Origin: Actinostola sp. cb2023
Lineage: Eukaryota > Cnidaria > Anthozoa > Actiniaria > Actinostolidae
Assembly (NCBI GenBank): GCA_033675265.1
Contig: JAUJYZ010001107.1
Coordinates: forward strand, 79,501 to 143,500
Length of the DNA stretch: 64,000 nt
Direction of reading: 5' to 3'
Notes under the pieces: generated by a model
Database searches by the model: none
What the model saw: only the letters and a program-made list of their open reading frames with translations
What the model was told of the DNA's origin: nothing
Shown: piece after piece, positions 55,649 to 64,000 of the stretch
Layout: each line of letters starts with the position of its first letter
Numbering within the stretch: position 1 is the first letter of the stretch
Made by a program: the position numbers and the translations under genes

Positions 55649-57640
55649 TTAAAAACCAATATGGTCATGTACATTATCTGAGGCAACTTGCCTTTCCAAT
55701 AACTGGATTTGTAGCTCAAGCTTTCTTCTCTTTAAGAGTAAGTTCTCCTTTTTTAGTCCAATGGCTTCCAGCTGTGCCTGCATGACATCATGAGTTGTTA
55801 CTTTTCTGGTAGGGGCTTTGGCATTTCCAGTTTTGTATTTGTGATATGGTGTTATAATACTTATTTCATCATCATTCTCTTGCTGATCATCAGCTGGCTG
55901 TTTAGCCTGCTCAGGTTTTGGCTCTGCAGCAGTTAGGTTTAACACATCTGCATCTATGGTTTGAAATTCTCCTAGGACAAAAGATGTTGATAATTAAGCT
56001 TAAAGGGGGACTAGTACGTAAATCGTTCAAAGTTTGATTTAGCTGAAACTTCACTGAAATAATCTCAAAGACCCATACAATCACTGGTTCGTTTTTCTCT
56101 CAAAAATTCCAATGGGAAGTAATACATTTTTATGAATCTTTAGAGGTGTCAGTGACGTCACTTACTCAACCCAAACAATCATCACGGCTTCGCTCCATAC
56201 ATTTCTTCATGTTTAATGTCTTGAATTATCTTATTTCTATGAAGCTAAACGTTTGTGTGAATGAGTTTTCTTTCATTATATGTGCTTAGGATTGATTGCT
56301 TGACTAGTTTTCTTCAATGCAGAGCTGTTGTCTGAGCAAACCGTTCAGATATTTTGATCACAAAATACAAAGAAATGTATGGAGCTGAGTTTGGGTTGAG
56401 TAAGTGACGTCACTGACACCTCTAAAGATTCATAAAAATGTATTACTTCGCATTGGAATTTTTGAGAAAAAAATTAACCAGTGATTGTATGGGTCTTAGA
56501 GATTATTTCAGTGAAGTTTCAGCTAAATCAAATTTTGAACGAGTTACGTACTAGTCCCCCTTTAAGTTACTATAATCATTGCACAATGAGTTAAAAGGTC
56601 ATCTTACATGATTGTAATCGATGAATATGTTTTTTAAAAACGGCACACTTGATTTTGAAAATAAGCTAAAAAACACAATAATTTATAAAAATAACTTCCA
56701 AGCTAAGCTTCATAAACCGGCAGTGAAATAAGGGTACCTCGGTGTAAAAACCTTACAACTGACGTAATTGTATCAATAACTTCGTTCTAAGTTCTAAACA
56801 TCTCTAAACCATTTGCAGTACTACTACTAGACTGATGAATGAATCCATATCTCTATGAATTACTATTGTGGTTTATAAAGCTTACGTGTTTGCATGCCTG
56901 AAATAAACTAAACACATTAGCAGACCATGTTCATGTATAGGAACGGAGTTAAATTTCACACTATACATACAATTTAAAAAAACCATCATCACTTATCTTT
57001 TCCTTAGCTTTCTTCTGACATTATTCCAAAGTATTAAGTAAAAGTCAGTGAGTTTCCAACATGAAATTAAACATGGCGGACGTCTTCGCCGTTTTGTTTG
57101 GCCAGTACAACGCATGTGCAATCACATGATGAAAAGCTATTTATAGATAGCCAATTACCATAAATGAAAACAGTTTAGATGTGTCTAATTTTTACCTGAA
57201 TCAAATCCTTGAAGACCTGAAAAGCTAGGCGTGTCTTCGAACATAGATATGATTTTTTTCTGTGGCATCTGAAGGACGTTTTGGACGGGGACCGCCACCA
57301 GTCTTTGTTGTTTCTCTATGGAACTCTGAAAATTCTCTCTTTGCTTTGCATTGCAGATTCTTCCACTTATCTTTTACGTCTTGCACCCTTCTCTGCGATA
57401 CACCAATTGCATTCACTGTCTCCGTTATCTCCTCCCTCTCTTCTTGTTAGTTATGGTGTTGGTGAACTTTGATTGTAAAGTTGAAATATTTTTATCCACT
57501 TGGTCTGTAAGTATTTCAATCTCCGTCGAAGAAAAATTTGCTTTTCTCTTTCTAGAGTGATTTGCGCTATCCGCTTCTGTAATTTCCATTTCTTTAAATA
57601 TCTTTTTAAAAGCCAACACAAAGCTTAAAAACAAAACCAA
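55649..57640 (-). pseudogene. Harbinger Myb/SANT-like protein (two frameshifts)
   Basis: Exon 1 starts near 57640; alternative Met at MEITEADSANHSRKRKANFS. It contains a Myb/SANT-like DNA-binding domain (NFSSTEIEILTDQVDKN ... AIGVSQRRVQDVKDKWKNL). Frame must change near 57435 (after TNKK, where several bases seem lost before EEITETVN) and again in an A run near 57256 to continue as KIISMFEDTPSFSGLQGFDS. The donor TCAG|GTAAAA at 57196/57195 joins exon 2 at 55971 (GEFQTIDADVLNL), which ends in a Leu/Lys coiled coil (LLLKRRKLELQIQLLERQ). In active Harbingers this protein brings the transposase to the nucleus and to the element ends; here it looks inactive. Its intron contains a 557-bp MITE. Confidence 0.8.
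56005..56561. mobile_element. piggyBac-like foldback MITE (TTAA duplication)
   Basis: Terminal repeats AGGGGGACTAGTACGTAA and complement AGGGGGACTAGTACGTAACT, arms about 180 bp (including GTCAGTGACGTCACTTACTC). TTAA is duplicated at 56001-56004 and 56562-56565, the piggyBac target. No transposase. It lies inside the intron of the Myb-like gene. Confidence 0.88.
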
Positions 57641-58014
57641 TTAAGAGTGCGCAAGGAAACATCGAGCAAGCCGCTCGCGCTAATATGACGCGTACAAAAC
57701 TGGTTAAAACCGGTTTCGCGAGATTAATCCTGGGTTAGTTAATCCAGGGTTAATTTTCCTTTTGAACAACGCATTTTTAATCTAGGATTTGTTAACCCTG
57801 GGTTAGCAAATTTAATCCTAGATTAACACTAATCCTGGGTTAAAATTAATTGGCTTTCGAATAACCGGGCCCAGGGCTGTATATGGATACATCATGGTGA
57901 ATTCATAATGAGCAATTCAATTCAATTCTATTGTTCAACCAGTCAATACCGGAGATAAAGCCCTATGAATAACAAAGAAAACCGTGTCAAATTTAAACTA
58001 ATATATAGATTATA

Positions 58015-59026
58015 CAGTACAGCTCAGATGTATCTTAACATTTTGTGAGTGGAAACTGCGGGTTTTTCGCGTGTAAATTTCTTCCAAATTACACTCGCAC
58101 GGACGTTTTTGCGTGTAAAAAACACGCGGTTTTGTCCGCGCGAATGCGCGACAATTACACTCACTTTCTGCTCCTTGAATCAGTCATGCTTGTTGTTCGA
58201 ACAAAAGCCTTGGATTAAATCATTAAACATAACAATCGTAGTGGTTTGATTTGTTTTGAACAAACGATCGGGTCCGGTCCGATACTGAGATCGATAGAAT
58301 CCACCAAATACTTTCCGCCGATTCAAGTCTTCAGATTTTGGCAAAATCATTGGAACATACATGTACCGTAGAAATTATCATCTACATCTACATCATAACA
58401 TAGTGAATGGATTCTAGTTGCTTTTCCACATTTATAAATTACAAAGATACTACTGTTGTAGTACGTTTCAGTAAAAGTGGTAAACAAAGATTTTCACGTG
58501 CTCACACACCATGTGTCAATCAAAGTGTCTGAAACATAACATTCTCACGTGCACGCTAAATAGTGCTAACGAACCTGAGATTTTAGAACTGATAACGCTG
58601 AAAGTTGCTGGGAAAGACGTTTTGAATCAGTCGTAGTATTGCATTGGATCGTGATTTCAAGAGTTCATTTAAACTTTTGGGGTCTTTATCGCCTTATTGT
58701 AAAGTAAAGACACAAGACTAGAAGCTTCTTCAAGTTTGATTTCTTCTAATTAATTCAATACCGCACCGTCTCAACGAGAAGTCAACGAAGATCGTACTTC
58801 AGAAATTACGGCTTTCCGAATACTTAAACCCCTTTGTTGAAGAAGAGAAAAGAAATCATTATTATATACAATGAAATATAACAAAGGAAAACTACACGCA
58901 GTGGAAGAAAATTACACTCAATTATGCGTGTAGTTTACACGCACTGCTTCAAAGCTTGGCAGAAAGTGCGTGTAGTACACTCGATTTACACGCGTGTATA
59001 TGTTAAGATACATCTGAGCTGTACTG
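58015..59026. mobile_element. mariner-type non-autonomous element 2 (TA duplication)
   Basis: Terminal repeats CAGTACAGCTCAGATGTATC+TTAAC are identical at both ends as far as I can read. TA is duplicated at 58013-58014 and 59027-59028. 1012 bp. Subterminal GTGTAAATTACACTC-type repeats. No transposase ORF. It shares ACACCATGTGTCAATCAAA and flanking sequence with the element at 37394-38940, and the first six terminal bases CAGTAC. Confidence 0.85.
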
Positions 59027-59028
59027 TA

Positions 59029-60590
59029 GCTAAGGTAAAAGCATTTTCCACTGCCATGGAACTTGCCCAGGCCCATTCACATACTGAGACAGATAATCTC
59101 ATCTGGCTGGCATTTCTTGTATATTACATCCTGGGATGGTAAGGTTTTCGATATTACCTGGAAGAGCTTGCCTCCAATCACCTTCAACAACATTCCCCTC
59201 ATCATTTGGAAAATCGAGAGAGCCTGTAGGAGTGTAGATGGATGGACACTTGGCGATCAAAAAGTTATGCAGTACAAGAGTTGCATGGACAATACTGTTT
59301 GCATTGTCAGGTTTGACATTCAGAGTTGTGTGGAATACTCTAAATCTTGAGCCAAAAGCATTCTCGCTGACCCTTCTAGCCCGAGACAATCGATAGTTGA
59401 AGATTCTCTGTTCTTCAGTCTGCCCTCTATTAGGGTATGGCTTCATCAAATTTGGTGTCAGGCTGAAGGCATCATCTCCAACAAAATAATGAGGCACAGC
59501 AAAATTCCATTCATCATCAACATCAACATCAGTATGGAGAAGCTTGGGTTCAGGAATATTGAGCTGTTTCTTTTCAAGGGCTTGATAAAACAAGGTGTTT
59601 CTTAAAACACCACCATCGCTGATGCGCCCTTGACAGCCAACATCTGCAAATAGAAATCCAGAGTCTGGCCCAGCAACTGCCATTAATACAATGCTGAAAT
59701 ATCCCTTGTAGTTAAAGTAGTCAGAGCCAGTGCCAGGGGGATGCAAGATCCTAATATGTTTCCCATCTATTGCACCCAAGCAGTTTGGCAGCTGCCACCT
59801 TTTGTCGAATTTTTCAGCGACTTCTTCCCATTCTTCCTTAGTGTTTGGGCAAGTGATATATTTGGCAAGATTAACGGTGATGGCTTTGCAGACGTTCTGG
59901 ATAAGAAGTGATCAAGTAAATTTGCTGATATGGAACTGATATTGAAGGCTAGTGTAAGATTCACCGGTTGCAAGAAAGCGTAGACAGACGGCAAGTTGTT
60001 CAGAAGGAGAGATGGCTTGTCTCATCAGTGTGTCCTGCTTCTTCAAATAAGGTTTCACTTCCAACAAAAGCTCTTCAAAAGTAGCGAGGTCCATACGTAG
60101 ATAATTCTTGTAGTGCTCGGGGTCATCTTCAAGATCTTTTAGTAGACAATGAAAGGCACCGTCTGTTTCTCTTGCTGCGATCCAAGGTTTAACCCAAACA
60201 GCTCTTTTCTTTCGTTGTCTTCGTTCTTGGCGAACTCTTAAAACTACATTTATGGCGGAACAAGCAGCTGCATCCTGAATATCATTGATCTCCATTGCAA
60301 AATCAGCAACAAAATAATGAAAACAACCTAAATTGAAACATGTTTCAAGCCATGTTTCAATTCAAGCCGCCATCTTGCTTATCGTCATGAGCATGCGTCA
60401 CAGGTTTACCGCTGAGAAAAGCTCAGTTTTCACGTAATTTGCAGCAAATTTGCAAAACAATCGCCATGGAATCGCCGTGAAATCGCCGGCTGTTTACACG
60501 CGCGATTTTGGAGTTGCAGTGAAATCGCCAAAAAATCGCCATTGAAATCGCCATGAAATTGCAACAAAAATCGACCGTGTAAACGGCCCT
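59029..60590. mobile_element. PIF/Harbinger transposon B (one side only)
   Basis: Transposase gene on the minus strand plus a right terminal region at about 60450-60590 packed with AAATCGCC repeats and ending GTGTAAACGGCCC, i.e. terminus GGGCCGTTTACACGGTCGAT on the other strand. I find no matching left terminus in the window. The left side is lost or lies beyond the nested stack. Confidence 0.65.
59099..60295 (-). pseudogene. Harbinger transposase B, single in-frame stop
   Basis: One continuous frame of 398 codons from MEINDIQDAAACSAIN to IQEMPAR, interrupted only by TGA at 59912-59914 (ISKFT*SLLIQNVC). N-terminal basic region, then the HTH-like segment SPSEQLAVCLRFLATGESY. DDE residues: GAIDGKHIRI, FVGDDAFSLT and SENAFGSRFRVF, with DGGVLRNT between. 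It differs strongly from transposase A, so it is another Harbinger lineage. The stop lies before the catalytic core, so the allele should be inactive unless read through. Confidence 0.85.
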
Positions 60591-62105
60591 TTAGAGATAT
60601 TTTAAAATAACTGTGACGTCATAATGACGTTTCAACCATTTTTATTAATTTTTAAAACATTATTTGAACTACTTACACTCAAAAAATCAAAAATCAAAAA
60701 ACATAGCATTTTCCACATATAAAAGTTCTTTCAACACGTAAAGTTTGGCGCTAAAATGTTTTCAAACCAAAAAGTAGTTTGAAGAAGTTTGTTTTACCCC
60801 AAGGTTTTGTATGAATTATTTCCCGCCAAAGTTTCCCGGGAAAAAAATATTCATAACTTTAGTTTCCCTCGTCCAATTTCAAAACGGTTTTCGATTTTAG
60901 TGTTGTTAGTTTTGGGATTTTCATAAAAATTCAATCTGATCATTTTGGGGTCATTTATGCCCACCGTGTATCATCCTCCTTTTCAGCACGCCCAAAGAAC
61001 TTCTCAGAACTGTCATGAAGAATTGAACAATGCTCTAAAAGACGTTTTCGTCTGCTCTGTAGAGAAGAAATTTCATCAGTGGTCTGTTTGTTTGCTTCTG
61101 CTTTCTGTTTGTTCTTTGCTGCTTCCTGTTGCTTCCTTAGCTTAGAGTGGTATTGTGATGATGCATTCTTTACTGCACTTCTAACGTGTTGATCTATCTC
61201 AACATGAAGGATACCCCCACTTATTTGGATGTGGTCATATATGATTCTCAATGCAACAACTGGTCTTTCCTTGAAGTTGTACTCCATTATCTCACTGTTT
61301 ATGCTAAAACCACGCTCTATACTGACCTGTCCATGAGATAAAACTAGAAGACACTTAACAAGGGCCCACAACTTCTGGTGTGAACTATCTTTAAGGTAGG
61401 AAGCTAGGAAGCTGTCGACACGCTCGCCACAGACATTGTATTCCTGAAACTGTAGCAAAGTTCTGGGATTACCATGTACATCTTGAACAAACGATGCATA
61501 CTCCCTCTTCAACAGGTCAACTTCAGTTTCACTAACCCTTCTGGCATCCAGCAGACTACTTAGAAGCCTTTCCAATAGTCGCACTGAGGTACTAGCGGCA
61601 CCACCTATCACCTGAGGATCCAGACATTTAAAAAAACGAACCATTGGGAACTTCAATGGATACTTTTCTAACAACTTGAGAGTAGTACGAGTGAGGAATG
61701 CCTTGCAATCAAATTCAAAGTGCTTCTTTTCTTCATTAAAAAGCTTGCCTTTTTGTTTCAGCTCATTCATCTCCCTCGTAACAGTACCAACATCAAGTTC
61801 TTTGCAGAGTCTCCTATTCTTGTCCAATGAAATGTCAACCTTTACCAACTGAGTGAAGGTTTTGGCTGATGTAATAACACTCTCTTTCATAAATCTATTC
61901 ATGACTGTTCTCAATAGCTTTTCTAAATCAGAGGCAAGGAAAGGTATCAGTGGTTTGTTAGCCTGGTACATGCTTAGGAATGGTTGGAAATCCTGTGCCA
62001 AAGATATCCAGAAAAGGTGCTTTGCTTTTAACAAAATGTCTGTATTGACAGAGTTGCTGACATATTGATACCCCTCATGTTTCTTTGGCTCTGTCTTGTC
62101 TAGTG

Positions 62106-62841
62106 TAGTCCAGAACTGGACCCAATTTTATCTACGCGCGCGGCATAGAGCAGAAGAGAAGAGCTGGGCTAGAGAGAGAGACGATAAAAGTGGGTCCAGG
62201 GAAGTTTGTCTGCGCATGCGTCACCACATCCCGTTTTCGGGATGTGAACATTGAGCAATTGATATCATCCTCAAAGACCACTCGGCGTTTTGTTTTTCAT
62301 TGGAAAAAGAAAACACACTAAAAACGACAGAAAAGTACTTCTAAAGTAAATAGGGAAACACACAACAACTTTTCAATGATATCTGTGTAGAAAATAAGAA
62401 GGAAAACGCATTTTTTTTGGCGAAAAAAGTGAGAAAAGCAAATGAAAAATATCTTGAGCGCGCGCTCGATGGCGTATCGATTGTGTGATAGTGCGCGCAT
62501 TTCACAAACAAAACACAAAAATAACTTTTTTTATGCTAACAAATAAGAAAAGAAAGAATAAAGGACGTTGTTTTCTTTGTGAATTTTGTTGTCGTATAAA
62601 ATCTGTAAGTAAAACTCGGCGGCAAATGCATCCATTTCGAAGAATAACCGCTATAAACAATAATAGCGGGCTCGAGAGGATTTTTGATTGGATGTGGTGG
62701 CGCATGCTCAGACGAACTTCCCTGGACCCACTTTTCTCAATTTTCTTATAGATTGCATGCGCGCTTCTCGTAGTCTTTATATTTCTTTCGCGCCCAGTAT
62801 TTATATCAGTTATTGAGAAAGGTGGGGCCAGTTCTGGACTA
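62106..62841. mobile_element. 736-bp palindromic element in the hAT-like relic
   Basis: Ends TAGTCCAGAACTGGACCCA and complement TAGTCCAGAACTGGCCCCA; inner arms GGGTCCAGGGAAGTTTGTCT and complement near 62700-62725. TGTCTAGTG is duplicated at 62097-62105 and 62842-62850. Removing it restores the reading QYCKQAALDKTEPKKHE. An 8-9 bp duplication fits a hAT or Mutator-type element. No transposase inside. Confidence 0.8.
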
Positions 62842-63264
62842 TGTCTAGTGCTGCCTGTTTGCAGTATTGCCTGACATGTGGCAGGAGCGTGAGTGACTTA
62901 TTAGCAACAGGGAGATTCTCAAGCCACCTATTGAAACACAAATGAACGTTGAAAAGAATGTAAAATCATGTGGCATAAAAAATATGAAACAAAGCAAATA
63001 AAAACATCTACCTACCTGTGGTTGCAAAATTTTGAAGGAAATATATCCACACCAGTGTAATTCACATAGTCTTCTCGTCTGGCTGGTGATTCTTTGAATA
63101 ATTTATACTCCTATATATTTAGAAGGTATTGATCCAAGTTCCAGTCGGTCTCCTTTGCACCCGTCTGAAAGGCTCTGTGGACTGTGTGTAGTCCACATGT
63201 CCCTAGTTCTATTAATGATGGTAAATGCAGCTCGTCACAAACTTTCTTCAGCTCTCTTTCAAAT

Positions 63265-63480
63265 TATTGACAATGGATTTGACGTCACAAAATGTCAATA
63301 AGAGTACAGACAATGGAAAACCCCTTGCGATTTCTTTTTTACAATAACAAAGTCAAAAAACCAAAAGCAAGGATAAAGTTTGAAAGAAAAACCGTTTCAA
63401 GCGCGCGCTGGATTCGTCATTCTATGTGTCTGTACTCTTATTGACAATGGCTGAGAGCCAATCAGATTGCGATATTACGC
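63265..63480. repeat. dispersed repeat family 3, copy 2
   Basis: Second copy of the sequence at 18925-19230 (CAATAAGAGTACAGACAATG, AAAGCAAGGATAAAGTTTGA), inserted in the hAT-like relic. It ends in CCAATCAGATTGCGATATTA...TTATTGTAAAAT at about 63458-63495, the dispersed CCAATCAGA motif. Confidence 0.75.
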
Positions 63481-64000
63481 TCTGTTATTGTAAAATGCAA
63501 GATTGACATTTGGACCATCCATTCCAATGTGCCATGTTTTTGATGGGTCCAAGTCTTTTGTGGCTTTTTCGTAATGCATGCTCTAAAAGGTCATTTGTTC
63601 TACCATGACCAATGAATAACGATGTAAGATATCTGGACTCCACTCTGTTACTATCATTTGACCAATACCAGCTGCTTGCTGTGCATCTCTTCATTTAATG
63701 ACTCATCAAATAACACTGAATGGGCTGGAGACTGCTGTATTTCCCAAAGCCGTTTCTTGGCAAAACATGGTCCAAGTCCAAATGTTGTGACATATCTGAA
63801 TTTAGATGCGCTCATGGAATAACTTGCTGCAATTTGGCTGTCACTAAACATCTTTCTGAACAGGTCATTCATTCCCATGTTGGAATGTCCTGAGAAATGT
63901 GACTCAACACACTTTAAGTGTCATTGTCAGAGAAAACCAGGCAGAGACTAAAAGATGGGGGTTGGCAGAATTGATTCATACTAATATCATAGATAGGGTA

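Larger units (their letters stand above)
37248..57871. mobile_element. PIF/Harbinger transposon A (20.6 kb including nested insertions)
   Basis: Terminal repeats GGCCCGGTTGTTCGAAAGCC and complement GGCCCGGTTATTCGAAAGCC (19/20). CAG is duplicated at 37245-37247 and 57872-57874. Subterminal regions on both sides are full of AATCCTGGGTTAA/TTAACCCAGGATT boxes in both orientations. It carries the two genes diagnostic of Harbinger: a DDE_Tnp_4 transposase (38997-40553, +) and a Myb/SANT-like protein (57640-55649, -). Insertions inside include a mariner-type element, two ISL2EU elements and a piggyBac-like MITE. A three-base duplication is typical for the superfamily, though usually TWA. Confidence 0.85.
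37085..57998. repeat. palindromic element split at its centre by a Harbinger
   Basis: Left half 37085-37247 and right half 57872-57998 are imperfect reverse complements: TGCTCATTATGAATTCA with TGAATTCATAATGAGCA, TATTCATATACAACC with GGCTGTATATGGATA, TTAGTTTACATTTGAC with GTCAAATTTAAACTAA. Without the Harbinger they would meet at the CAG target, leaving almost no loop. Its own termini are not resolved beyond TTAGTTT/AAACTAA. Confidence 0.75.
60955..63919 (-). pseudogene. hAT-like transposase relic in several pieces
   Basis: Pieces in order on the minus strand. An exon from an acceptor near 63919: CVESHFSGHSNMGMNDLFRK, YVTTFGLGPCFAKK, FDESLN. A frame change near 63665 to SNDSNRVESRYLTSLFIGHG, and another leading to SKTWHIGMDGPNVNLAFYN. 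Then dispersed repeat 63265-63480. An exon about 63090-63018 (DYVNYTGVDIFPSKFCNHR) with donor CACAG|GTAGGT joins an exon from 62927 (WLENLPVANKSLTLLPH), interrupted by an insertion at 62106-62841, and continues QVSNSVNTD-like to the stop at 60955. The C-terminal part has LSHGQVSIERGFSINSEIM, the hAT-type dimerisation signature, and a basic coiled-coil tail. Assignment to hAT is moderate; the N-terminal zinc finger is not in view. Confidence 0.6.

Overview
The window is eukaryotic and animal-like. It has GT-AG (and one GC-AG) introns, AT-rich non-coding DNA, one 21-exon gene, and dense DNA transposons and foldback MITEs. The element mix (ISL2EU with a YqaJ partner, PIF/Harbinger, pogo with a PHD finger, Helentron-like, many MITEs) and the repeats flanked by C/G homopolymers suggest a cnidarian, probably an anthozoan (coral or sea anemone). 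That placement is inference from repeat style and was not tested by a search. No tRNA, rRNA or CRISPR array was seen.

Layout. 1-2863: a 17/30-bp minisatellite, non-coding DNA, a foldback element and the presumed promoter. 2864-25257 (+): one host gene reconstructed from 21 exons with consistent splice phases, 802 residues. It has an MGC acylation-type N-terminus, a calcineurin-like metallophosphatase domain, a 5'-nucleotidase C-terminal domain, an acidic linker and about four ankyrin repeats. Its introns carry a 3.4-kb palindrome, MITEs, a CCACAGGnnnCCCA array and large minisatellites. Intron 15 also holds an intronless short-chain dehydrogenase gene on the opposite strand (21294-22085). 25258-27286: intergenic DNA dominated by two foldbacks, one almost perfect.

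27287-33006 is a pogo/Tigger-type transposon with TA duplications, a damaged transposase-PHD gene and an 11 x 43-bp array. 33007-37084 holds MITEs and a palindrome interrupted in its loop by a Helentron-like element.

37085-58000 is a nested stack. A palindromic element is split near its centre by a 20.6-kb Harbinger (37248-57871, CAG duplication). The Harbinger contains a mariner-type non-autonomous element, two ISL2EU elements (44148-49117 and 49709-53869) and a piggyBac-like MITE. The first ISL2EU is itself interrupted by a MITE inside its YqaJ gene and carries a hammerhead-ribozyme-like motif. Harbinger A keeps an intact two-exon transposase, but its Myb-like partner has two frameshifts. 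ISL2EU-B keeps an intact YqaJ/SWIM gene, but its THAP transposase is frameshifted.

58015-64000: another mariner-type element, one side of a second Harbinger whose transposase has a single stop codon, and a decayed hAT-like gene broken by two insertions and by frameshifts. The only genes that look like functioning host genes are the nucleotidase-ankyrin gene and the SDR gene. The rest is transposon biology, much of it datable by nesting order and empty sites.
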